The notes: generated by a model from the sequence alone, not told the origin. A stretch of 9,670 nucleotides of DNA from Thermofilaceae archaeon (GCA_027017165.1 JALURF010000161.1:1-9670); one strand, 5' to 3'; counted from the first letter of the stretch, positions 1-5,852 are shown. Made by a program: numbers and translations.

Positions 1-60
1 ATCTTCTTTTTCACCTAATTTTGATATACAATATAACTATAAACTACTAGCGTTTTTCGG
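1..60 (-). promoter_or_regulatory. Possible leader/SD of a gene starting at or beyond the left edge
   Basis: Read on the minus strand, AGGTGA (16-11) is followed by an A-rich stretch to the edge, where the last bases read AGAT, so an ATG could begin at bases 2-1 if the next base is G. AT-rich TATA-like sequence (TTTATAG, 43-37) lies upstream. This suggests that another leftward gene begins at the edge, either as a continuation of the PTS unit or under its own promoter. It is inference only, because the gene itself is outside the window. Confidence 0.25.
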
Positions 61-74
61 TCGAGCATTATTTA

Positions 75-102
75 AAAACAATAAAGAATTTAGTATTGTT
101 TT
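75..102 (-). terminator. AT-rich hairpin plus T-run after EIIB
   Basis: On the minus strand a perfect 9-bp inverted repeat, AAAACAATA (102-94) and TATTGTTTT (83-75), encloses a 10-nt loop. It starts within the EIIB stop codon and its second arm ends in a T-run. Archaeal termination mainly uses T-runs, with or without a weak hairpin, so this is a reasonable end point for the PTS transcript. An A+T-only-biased repeat of this length could partly be chance. Confidence 0.5.
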
Positions 103-394
103 AGCTAAGGTTAAGTACTTTTTTAATCTCTTCTTTAAGCCCTTCTTTATCAGTGAAATTCTTCACGAAAATAGTCGGCACGTTATACTGGCTTAACTGC
201 GGTTCTAGATCGGCCTGCGCGACTATAAGATCCACATTTCCAGACGCGACTAAACCGCTTATAGCGGTTAGATTTGTAGTTGTAACTTCAGCGTCTATGC
301 CGAGCTCTTTTAGAGCGGTTTCTACAAGCATTCTCAACAGAAGAGCTGTCCCCATGCCGAAAATACATAACGTATATACCCTCAACTTGGGCAT
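101..394 (-). CDS. PTS system EIIB component, ascorbate/SgaB-UlaB-like
   Basis: This 97-residue cytoplasmic phosphocarrier matches the length of stand-alone EIIB proteins of the lactose/ascorbate type. It would accept phosphate from EIIA on a cysteine and pass it to the sugar as EIIC imports it. The N-terminal strand-loop holds the signature C10-I-F-G-M-G-T, with Cys10 the expected phospho-cysteine. It continues into the usual helix (RMLVETALKELGI) and then strands with the family-like DLIVAQADL (55-63) and VPTIFVKNF (72-80). The ATG at 394 is preceded by a strong SD (GGGGGTGGAG) at a normal distance. The gene is third in a leftward unit with EIIC and the creatininase-family gene, 69 nt after the latter, and may also have its own promoter. 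The sugar is not readable from sequence; ascorbate is only the family name. Confidence 0.88.
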   Translation of the reverse strand: MPKLRVYTLCIFGMGTALLLRMLVETALKELGIDAEVTTTNLTAISGLVASGNVDLIVAQADLEPQLSQYNVPTIFVKNFTDKEGLKEEIKKVLNLS

Positions 395-463
395 ACTCCA
401 CCCCCAACTAACATGATTATTTTACGTAAAGTCATACAATTCAAGTATATAAACTGCGACATG
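395..463 (-). promoter_or_regulatory. Possible internal promoter and palindromic operator ahead of EIIB
   Basis: This is the spacer between the creatininase-family stop and the EIIB start. On the minus strand it has a TATA-like TTTATATACTT (453-443), then the perfect 10-bp palindrome TTTACGTAAA (430-421), about where transcription would begin (roughly 25 nt after the TATA), then the GGGGGTGGAG SD. The core ATATACTT also occurs in front of the EIIC gene. A palindrome over the start site is a typical repressor position. Nothing in the window identifies the regulator. Confidence 0.45.
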
Positions 464-1231
464 TCAAAAACCCGAAATAGTTTCTAATAGTTTCGATAAT
501 TCATTAGTGATTATCTCGAGTATTTTAGCGCCTTTATCTCGTGAAGCCTTGGTAGGATCTCCAATCACGCCACTTTGAGTGAATTCATCGATTGCAACCG
601 GTACCTTCACTTTGGATTTTCTCTTGAAATCTAGTGAAACATAGTTGTTAAGGTAGCTCGTTTTCCCATCTCTAACAGCCTTTTGCAAGAGTACCCTCTG
701 GTTTAAAGCTAGCATTAGAGAAGTTTCTAAATCGTCAGCGTGGTAAACGGGTCCTTCAAGCAGGTCTTTAACTTTATCGAAGACCATCTCTATGATAGAT
801 GCGTAGACCACGATAGAATCTCTAAATTTCTTTTTAAGTCGATAAGCGACGTCATGCATTATAGAGTGGTGGCCTCCATGCCAAGAGATTAAAAGTAATT
901 TCTTGAAGCCCATGACCAACACTGATTCTCCGACAGTATAGATAAACTCTTTCAATAAAGTATCATCGATAGAGATTGTCCCGGGGAAACGAGCGTGAAG
1001 GTGGGAGAAGCCGTAAGGTATTGCGGGCAGGATTAATATATGGTTTTTATACCGGCTTTTTTTACAGCCTTCTACGATTATACCCTCTAGGATAAAGGTG
1101 TCAGTCCCTAGCGGCAAGTGAGGACCGTGCTGTTCTACAGTTCCGAGTGGCAGAATGACAACGCTGTTAGGAGAGCGGGATAACTCTTTTATCTCCTCCC
1201 AAGTCTTTTCATGAAACGCAAACTTTAACAT
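464..1231 (-). CDS. Creatininase-family metal-dependent hydrolase in the PTS unit
   Basis: At 255 residues this is the usual length of the creatininase/creatinine amidohydrolase family, whose members hydrolyse cyclic amides, formamides or related bonds with two metal ions (creatininase, the FAPy deformylase ArfB, MftE). The N-terminal signature PLGTVEQHGPHLPLGTD (28-44) supplies Glu33, His35 and Asp44 as probable metal ligands. HLHARFPGT (77-85) and GVIGDPTKAS (221-230) also match the family. Two motifs deviate: the usual NGHGGN is SWHGGH (116-121), and the usual HAGExETS is HADDLETS (164-171). The ATG at 1231 has an AGGGG SD six bases upstream. It lies between EIIC and EIIB, 48 and 69 nt from them, so it probably acts on the imported, phosphorylated substrate or a derivative. 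That role is inference, and creatinine itself is unlikely as substrate. Confidence 0.85.
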   Translation of the reverse strand: MLKFAFHEKTWEEIKELSRSPNSVVILPLGTVEQHGPHLPLGTDTFILEGIIVEGCKKSRYKNHILILPAIPYGFSHLHARFPGTISIDDTLLKEFIYTVGESVLVMGFKKLLLISWHGGHHSIMHDVAYRLKKKFRDSIVVYASIIEMVFDKVKDLLEGPVYHADDLETSLMLALNQRVLLQKAVRDGKTSYLNNYVSLDFKRKSKVKVPVAIDEFTQSGVIGDPTKASRDKGAKILEIITNELSKLLETISGF

Positions 1232-1279
1232 GTATTCCCCTTCCAGATATTACTAAAAAAGAGGAAGTTTTAAAATAGT

Positions 1280-2692
1280 CTATTTTCCTGTGATAAGTTT
1301 TAATATTATACCGTAGAATATCGCCCACACTCCGTTATCAGCGCTCATTCCTAGGGCTTCTAAGCCCACCTTGTCGAGGCCTAGGAACGGCGCTGATGCT
1401 AGTGGGACGAACATATAGGCAAAGCCCGATAATATGCACGTTACAATTAATCCTCTTAATCCGCCGAATTTATTGCCCACTATACCCGTAGACGCGCCCA
1501 CGAAGAATATGTAGATGGCATTCGGCAGAACGACGAAGGGAGTTTTAAGCATCATCTGTATGGCTGTTGAAGCTAATACGGCGACAAGCATTACTACGAC
1601 TCCAAACATCAAGGCAGTAGGCGCGAACGGGTAGATTGTCGGGCAGTCGAGGCCTGGCATGCTGCCCGGTATTACTTTCTCACTTATACCCTTGAAGGCG
1701 GGAATTATCTCGCCGATGAACATGCGGACTCCGAGCAATAGTATCTCTATACCAGCGCCCATCATCGTAGACTGGATGAAGCACCAGACTACCCAGTGAG
1801 TCCCTCCGGTTAAATTAGCCTCTACGTAGCCGGGATCTGCTAATACCGAGAATATTACGAATATAGGTAACATTATGATCGCGGTCAAGATTGAAGGTAT
1901 CTTGAGAAATTCTAAGCCTTTGGGGAATTTCATCTTTTCAACGTCATTTTCTGGATTACCGACGGCTTTAGCCACTAGACCGCTTACGGTTAGCCAGAAG
2001 CTCTGGTTGTGGCCGAAAGTCCACTGGTTGTTTGTTATAGGCATGATGAAGGGAGCGACCATGGCTGGTGAGACTGTCAGGTAGAATGCTTGCATCAGCG
2101 AGCCGAGTATAATGGCGTTCCAGCCGTTTATGCCCACGTTGTTTAGAACCAGAGCTATCATTCCGGCCATACCGAACATCGTATGTCCCGTGAGGAAGAT
2201 GTACTTAAACGGGGTTCTTTTAGCTAATAGCCTGACCACGATTAAGTGTATTATAAAGCCTAAGCCGAAGATTCCGCCGATTTCCATGCCTAGTTGACCC
2301 ATTGCGGCAGCCGCTGTGGGCTCCTCCCACGTGTATACTCCTCTAAAGCCTCCAACTCTAACGAATAAATCATTGAGCGGCAGCACGGCGTTTACTATCG
2401 TAATTGCACCTGCCATGATCAAGACTATACCCAGGAATACTTTGAAGAAGCCCGCGACAACATCACTAGTAGGTTTCTTTAACGCTATGAGACCGATAGC
2501 GGCGACTATAGACAGGGTAAAAGCGGGAGTCTTCAATAGATCAAAGAGAAACTTAGTCAACGACTCGACGATAGTGAAGGAGAAGTCGGCTGTCCCTCCT
2601 TGTGCCACATAGGCGAGAGCCTTGTTGGCTACGGTGAATGTTAGGATGATGGCGAGCGCGATAAAGTAGATTGGGTGTATGCGTCTTTTCAT
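1280..2692 (-). CDS. PTS system EIIC permease, SgaT/UlaA family
   Basis: This 470-residue polytopic membrane protein would form the channel that takes up a carbohydrate while EIIB phosphorylates it. Family hallmarks are LLKTPAF...IGLIALKK (52-73), the FGHNQS region (226-231, near the family's substrate-binding GHxQS-type motif), GVRMFIGEIIPAFKGISEK (321-339) and LDCPTIYPFAP (348-358). Hydrophobic segments fill the rest of the protein. Compared with my memory of UlaA, homology begins near residue 41. The first 40 residues add a basic start, a hydrophobic run (IYFIALAIILTFT) and an AxA-like end (NKALA), resembling a signal peptide. The ATG at 2692 is supported by a GAGGGAG SD at normal spacing. 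It is the first gene of the unit. UlaA transports L-ascorbate, but the family also serves other compounds, so the substrate is open. Confidence 0.92.
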   Translation of the reverse strand: MKRRIHPIYFIALAIILTFTVANKALAYVAQGGTADFSFTIVESLTKFLFDLLKTPAFTLSIVAAIGLIALKKPTSDVVAGFFKVFLGIVLIMAGAITIVNAVLPLNDLFVRVGGFRGVYTWEEPTAAAAMGQLGMEIGGIFGLGFIIHLIVVRLLAKRTPFKYIFLTGHTMFGMAGMIALVLNNVGINGWNAIILGSLMQAFYLTVSPAMVAPFIMPITNNQWTFGHNQSFWLTVSGLVAKAVGNPENDVEKMKFPKGLEFLKIPSILTAIIMLPIFVIFSVLADPGYVEANLTGGTHWVVWCFIQSTMMGAGIEILLLGVRMFIGEIIPAFKGISEKVIPGSMPGLDCPTIYPFAPTALMFGVVVMLVAVLASTAIQMMLKTPFVVLPNAIYIFFVGASTGIVGNKFGGLRGLIVTCILSGFAYMFVPLASAPFLGLDKVGLEALGMSADNGVWAIFYGIILKLITGK

Positions 2693-2775
2693 AAATGCTC
2701 CCTCTTTTAAAAGTTCCGCGTAATTTATTTTTAAGTATATACCCTAATCTCGTTAGGATAATCCTTAACGTTTAT
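2693..2775 (-). promoter_or_regulatory. Promoter, SD and possible operator of the PTS unit
   Basis: Reading leftward there is a GGTATATACTTAAAAATAA element (TATA-like, about 2742-2725) and a GAGGGAG SD just before the ATG. Immediately upstream of the TATA lie nested inverted repeats: CCTAA/TTAGG around a 5-nt spacer (about 2743-2757), and CGTTAGGAT/ATCCTTAACG (2751-2770, one unpaired base). This position suits a site for an activator or a repressor that blocks TFB/TBP. Confidence 0.5.
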
Positions 2776-2852
2776 GAGTATTTTTGAAAAATGTTTAAGA
2801 AAGAGGCGGAATTTAAGCAGATGTTGCGCCACTCTTCTACGTCGACTAACTA
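2776..2852. other. Remainder of the intergenic stretch before the PTS promoter
   Basis: Nothing definite is encoded here. On the minus strand, downstream of the 152-residue gene, there are T-rich runs (TTTCTTAAACATTTTTC, roughly 2805-2789) that could serve as its terminator. A 37-codon plus-strand ORF crossing this stretch lacks an SD and coding character. Confidence 0.3.
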
Positions 2853-3311
2853 TTAGAATAATTCAAAGGCTAGCTTACAACTCTTAGTTTCTACGTCAAC
2901 AGCTATTTCCTTTATTCTCGATTTCATATTCTTTTTCATCCTAAGTATGTAGGCGACAGCGTTTAAGAATGGACATATGAATGGAGTTATTTTATCCTCT
3001 ATTAGCTTTTTCTCAACGTCTATTAAGAAGCAATCTCTAACGTTCATCTCAAATAGATGTTCCTTTTCATTGATTTTGAATTCTTTACTTATTTGAAGCT
3101 CTTTGGTATATATCTCTCCTATTCTTTTTGCTATCTCCTTTGTGTCTATATTCTCGATTTTTTCGCCTAGTTCGCTTTGCACTTTTTCGCATATATTTTC
3201 TCCAATAATGGGAGTGAATGCTAGGCTTGCTTTCCCCATTGCGTTCCACAAAGCTTTCTCAGTCCCATAGATTATCAATTTGAGAATCTCTAATTTAGCC
3301 TCTTTCGTCAT
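2853..3311 (-). CDS. Unrecognised 152-residue cytoplasmic protein, possibly V4R-like
   Basis: I do not recognise this protein with confidence. It has no membrane segment or signal peptide. The N-terminal half (about 5-75) looks helical. The C-terminal half has three cysteines in loose motifs: DC (94), ICPF (112-115) and KSCKLAFEL (144-151), preceded by the acidic strand IAVDVET. Helical N-terminus, CPF, then a final strand with a Cys near the end is reminiscent of small-molecule-binding V4R (4-vinyl-reductase-like) sensor domains, but this is a weak impression. The ATG at 3311 has no SD. A TATA-like ATCTTAAATAA sits about 29 nt upstream, consistent with a leaderless transcript. It is divergent from the TIM-barrel gene at 3531 and upstream of the PTS unit on the same strand, separated by 160 bp containing the PTS promoter. 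A regulatory or ligand-sensing role for the PTS genes is conceivable but unproven. Confidence 0.7.
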   Translation of the reverse strand: MTKEAKLEILKLIIYGTEKALWNAMGKASLAFTPIIGENICEKVQSELGEKIENIDTKEIAKRIGEIYTKELQISKEFKINEKEHLFEMNVRDCFLIDVEKKLIEDKITPFICPFLNAVAYILRMKKNMKSRIKEIAVDVETKSCKLAFELF

Positions 3312-3530
3312 TACAGTAAATAGTTACAACTCTGTTATTTAAGATATCTGTTAGATGCGCATATGGACAGTTCATGAGAGATAATAGCCTCATAATAAAA
3401 CGAATTAAAAACTCAATCTTAGTAAGCACCGTAAATAGCGGTAATTTAACGTTTATAGTTTGCCTCTATTTCGGCCGAATCTAAAGCCTGAGCACTAATC
3501 TTAATTACCCTTATCGCCTAACTTAGCTTA
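3312..3530. promoter_or_regulatory. Divergent intergenic region with two promoters and small palindromes
   Basis: This 219-bp stretch separates the 152-residue gene (leftward) from the TIM-barrel gene (rightward). Leftward, a TATA-like sequence lies near 3345-3335. Rightward, TTAATTA (about 3501-3507) lies some 27 nt before the ATG at 3531, again suggesting a leaderless mRNA. Between them are a perfect palindrome, TTCGGCCGAA (3470-3479), and ACCG/CGGT arms around a 7-nt spacer (about 3428-3442), both possible regulator sites. I found no tRNA and no convincing C/D-box RNA. Confidence 0.45.
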
Positions 3531-4292
3531 ATGTACACATATCTTAACAGTTTGAAGATTCCCCGTATACTACTCGGGACTTCTCCTTTCATCGCTGGCG
3601 GGCAATTCGGATTAAGGGCATGGGAGTATTATAGAAAATTTGTCGGAAAGAGCGACGAAGTTACGAAGATTATGGAATACTGTATAGAACTGGGAGTTAG
3701 AGGTATACAAGTTCTCTCCTATGATTATATCGTCGAAGCCGTGAAAAGGGCAACAGAAAGAACTGGAATAAACTTATTTGTTATCGGAACTCTCATGCCA
3801 GAGGATCCGGAGGAAAGCCTCGCATTGTTGACCAATATAGGCTGTAAAGTGGCGCTTGTCCATGGAGCGTTAGCGATTCCCCGTTATCTTAAGAAAATCG
3901 GAGAATACCTAGAACTTATAGAGGGGGCTGGGCTGGTTCCGGGGATTGCTCTACACGATATATCGGCTTTAAACGTCATTCTGAAAGAGTACCCCCAGAT
4001 AAAGGTTGTAATGGCTCCGATAAACGTAAAAGGGATTTTTATGGGCGATAGAGAAGAAAGCCTAAAAATTCTAGAAGAGTCTAAGCACTTTATCATAGCC
4101 AAAAAGGTGTTAGGGGCTGGAAGAATAAAGCCTGAAAACGCGTTGAAATATGTTTTCTCACTCCCTTTCGTGAAGGCCGTCGCTGTGGGAGTTGCTTCTA
4201 AAAGAGAGGCTGAAGAAACCTTTACAATAGCTTTTAAAGTTTTAAAAGAGGCTAGGGGAGGTATCTCTCGGGATCTCTCGGGAATAGAGTAG
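3531..4292 (+). CDS. Aldo-keto-reductase-like TIM-barrel protein, function unknown
   Basis: This 253-residue soluble protein shows alternating strand-helix repeats that fit a (beta/alpha)8 barrel. The start (RILLGTSPFIAGGQFG, 12-27) resembles the first strand of aldo-keto reductases. The end does too: KKVLGAGRIKPENALKY (191-207) and VKAVAVGVASKREAEETF (214-231) resemble the cofactor-side elements of AKRs. The DxxxYG and Lys parts of the AKR catalytic tetrad are not evident: the second barrel strand reads GIQVLSYDYI (58-67) instead. His111 (ALVHGAL) is near the expected catalytic His. At 253 residues it is shorter than most AKRs (about 280-320). The ATG at 3531 has no SD and a TATA-like element 27 nt upstream. 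Its last 11 codons lie antisense to the AspRS C-terminus. It is probably an enzyme, but substrate and cofactor are unknown. Confidence 0.75.
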   Translation: MYTYLNSLKIPRILLGTSPFIAGGQFGLRAWEYYRKFVGKSDEVTKIMEYCIELGVRGIQVLSYDYIVEAVKRATERTGINLFVIGTLMPEDPEESLALLTNIGCKVALVHGALAIPRYLKKIGEYLELIEGAGLVPGIALHDISALNVILKEYPQIKVVMAPINVKGIFMGDREESLKILEESKHFIIAKKVLGAGRIKPENALKYVFSLPFVKAVAVGVASKREAEETFTIAFKVLKEARGGISRDLSGIE

Positions 4293-5517
4293 CTTCCCGA
4301 ATATTCGGAATATTTAACAATTGCATCGTAAGCCTCTCTATGCCCAAGTTAAAGCCTCCATGCGGCGGCGCCCCGTACTTGAAGTGTTCTATGAACCATT
4401 TTATAGAGTCTAGGCTTATCCCCTTCTCCCTCGCTTGCTCTACTATCTTCTCGTATCTATGTTCTCTCTGACCACCCGAGGATAACTCTAACCCTTTATA
4501 AAGCAGATCGACGCTCCGAGCCCAGAAAGGCTCCTCGTCTACCCGCATTACGTAGAAAGGTTTTACAGCGAAGGGGAACCTATTAACGAAGAAGAAGTCG
4601 CTGTCATACTCCTTTTTCACGTATTTCCAAAGCAATACCTCTGATTCTCTATCATAGTCTTCTCCATAAGGTATTTTCTTCCCCAGTTTTTCCAGTATAT
4701 CGTAAACTTCGGGGAATTCTAGTACTGGAAACGGCTTTTTTGGCTCCTCTAATTCCACGCCTAAGAGCTCTAGATCATCTTTATTTTTTCTAATTATAAA
4801 ACTTACAATGTGACGAACAAGGTCTTCCTCGAGCCTTATAACGTCGTACTCGTCTTTAATAAAGGACATTTCGACGGCTATGCCTCTGTGCTCGCACAAG
4901 TGGCGAGTGGTGTGGGATTTCTCAGCCCTCCAACTGGGCCCTATCTCAAATATCTTCTCGAAGCCGGCGACCATTAAGAGCTGTCTGTGGAGTTGAGGGT
5001 CTTGGCGTAGAAAAGCCTTTTTCCCAAAATAATCTACTTCAAAAACATCCGCTCCTCCTTCCGAAACCCCGCCGATAATAGCTGGAGTGAAAACTTGAAT
5101 AAATCCCTTCTCTCTGAGAAAGTTCTCTGCCGCCTCGACTATGGACGCTTGAACTTTAAATATGGCTAGATTTTCTCTTTTTCTTAAGTCTAAGGGGCGC
5201 CACTCAAGCCTCGTGGGCAAGAGAGCCTGCGTGAGACCTGTAACATCTATCGGCAGAGGCTGTTCAGCCCTAGATATAATTTTCAACTCTGTAGGTATGA
5301 TTTCCCTCCCAATTTTCGAAATGGTATTCTGCACCTCTACGCCTTTAACTTCAATGACATCTTCTAAGTTCAACGTCTTAGCGAGTTTAAACAATTCTGC
5401 ATTCTCTTTTTTCTTAAAAGTTAACTGAACCAACCCATTTTTATTTCGTAGCACTACAAAGAGAATCTTGCCTAGAGGCCTTATAGAGTGAACCCAGCCC
5501 TTTTCAGTTATCTCCAT
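4252..5517 (-). CDS. aspS: Aspartyl-tRNA synthetase, archaeal type (probably non-discriminating)
   Basis: A class IIb cytoplasmic synthetase that attaches Asp to tRNA. With the start chosen here it has 421 residues: an N-terminal anticodon-binding OB fold (about 1-95), then the catalytic domain with SEGGAD (152-157), motif 2 (GPSWRAEKSHTTRH, 193-206), SSGGQREHR (347-355), motif 3 (GGFNLGIERL, 387-396) and the AspRS-like C-terminal FPRDPER (412-418). The ATG at 5517 is preceded by GGTGAG four bases upstream; a TTG nine codons further up lacks an SD. His10 replaces the Trp that marks tRNA-Asp-specific archaeal enzymes, suggesting that tRNA-Asn is also charged, while Lys68 matches the specific type. 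The usual QLYK substrate-binding segment is QLHR (175-178). It overlaps the convergent plus-strand gene by 41 bp. GatCAB amidotransferase genes, if present, would complete the Asn-tRNA route. Confidence 0.93.
   Translation of the reverse strand: MEITEKGWVHSIRPLGKILFVVLRNKNGLVQLTFKKKENAELFKLAKTLNLEDVIEVKGVEVQNTISKIGREIIPTELKIISRAEQPLPIDVTGLTQALLPTRLEWRPLDLRKRENLAIFKVQASIVEAAENFLREKGFIQVFTPAIIGGVSEGGADVFEVDYFGKKAFLRQDPQLHRQLLMVAGFEKIFEIGPSWRAEKSHTTRHLCEHRGIAVEMSFIKDEYDVIRLEEDLVRHIVSFIIRKNKDDLELLGVELEEPKKPFPVLEFPEVYDILEKLGKKIPYGEDYDRESEVLLWKYVKKEYDSDFFFVNRFPFAVKPFYVMRVDEEPFWARSVDLLYKGLELSSGGQREHRYEKIVEQAREKGISLDSIKWFIEHFKYGAPPHGGFNLGIERLTMQLLNIPNIREATLFPRDPERYLP
4263..4282. repeat. Perfect 10-bp tandem duplication inside the AspRS/TIM-barrel overlap
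   Basis: ATCTCTCGGG occurs twice without a gap. On the minus strand it encodes part of the conserved AspRS ending PRDPER. On the plus strand it encodes the tail of the TIM-barrel protein. Since the AspRS motif is normal for the family, the repeat is explained by codon choice and is not evidence of a recent insertion. Confidence 0.6.
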
Positions 5518-5570
5518 TTGACTCACCGATAAATTCGTATTCAAAAAACGCGGAAGCTAATAAATCTTGC
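5518..5570 (-). promoter_or_regulatory. aspS: AspRS promoter and SD
   Basis: Leftward, a TATA-like ATTTATTAG (about 5565-5557) lies some 45 nt before the ATG at 5517. With initiation about 25 nt downstream, the leader would be short and carry the GGTGAG SD (5527-5522). This SD decides the start in favour of the ATG over the upstream in-frame TTG (5544). Confidence 0.5.
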
Positions 5571-5630
5571 AATCGTTAAAACGTATATTTTTCAAATCAA
5601 GGCAGCGTTTTCTTAAACACGTTATCTCCC

Positions 5631-5846
5631 ATGCCACGCGGAATATCTCTATCTATCAAATCACCGTCTGATATAACAATTCATTCAAGAGAAAACTTCA
5701 CTATTGAGGGAGAGATCATAATATCGGAGAAACTCGATGTTCTATTAAAGTACCTATCGTTTCCTACGATAATTTCCTCGCTAGCTTTAAGGCTCTTCCA
5801 AGACACTACAATAATTGTATCGGCGGGATTCAACGTGTCAAGTTGA
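5631..5846 (+). CDS. Small hypothetical ORF, 71 codons; possibly a gene remnant
   Basis: I cannot identify this protein. It starts with ATG but has no SD. The frame is open upstream to a stop near 5577 without an earlier ATG. Codon use (ATA, AGA, TCG) resembles its neighbours. SPSDITIHSRENFTIEGEI (11-29) resembles the opening strands of Ig-like domains in archaeal surface proteins, and the C-terminal part has alternating beta-like residues (DTTIIVSAG). With no signal peptide and no room for a complete domain, it could be a truncated remnant of a larger surface-protein gene, or a genuine small protein. It is divergent from AspRS (113 bp) and ends 6 bp before the convergent nucleotidyltransferase stop. 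A TATA-like CGTATATTTTT lies about 44 nt upstream. Confidence 0.35.
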   Translation: MPRGISLSIKSPSDITIHSRENFTIEGEIIISEKLDVLLKYLSFPTIISSLALRLFQDTTIIVSAGFNVSS

Positions 5847-5852
5847 GAAGTA

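Noticed and set aside
153..416. 87-codon plus-strand ORF antisense to EIIB
   Set aside because: EIIB has a clear family signature and SD on the other strand. The antisense ORF has no recognisable domain.
1875..2612. Several plus-strand ORFs (61-98 codons) antisense to EIIC
   Set aside because: They mirror a well-supported membrane protein gene, have no SD, and their composition is what reversed hydrophobic codons give.
2774..2887. 37-codon plus-strand ORF, Arg/Cys-rich
   Set aside because: It has no SD or correctly spaced TATA element, and it runs into the 3' end of the 152-residue gene. Its basic composition is typical of chance ORFs.
3312..3530. tRNA or C/D-box guide RNA in the divergent spacer
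   Set aside because: A lone CTGA is present, but no RUGAUGA box at a suitable distance, and no cloverleaf can be built.
4263..4282. Tandem repeat as a sign of slippage or insertion
   Set aside because: It encodes the normal conserved AspRS ending, so it is a by-product of coding.
5518..5544. TTG start for AspRS nine codons upstream
   Set aside because: The ATG at 5517 has a well-placed GGTGAG, whereas the TTG has none and the extra residues are not family-like.
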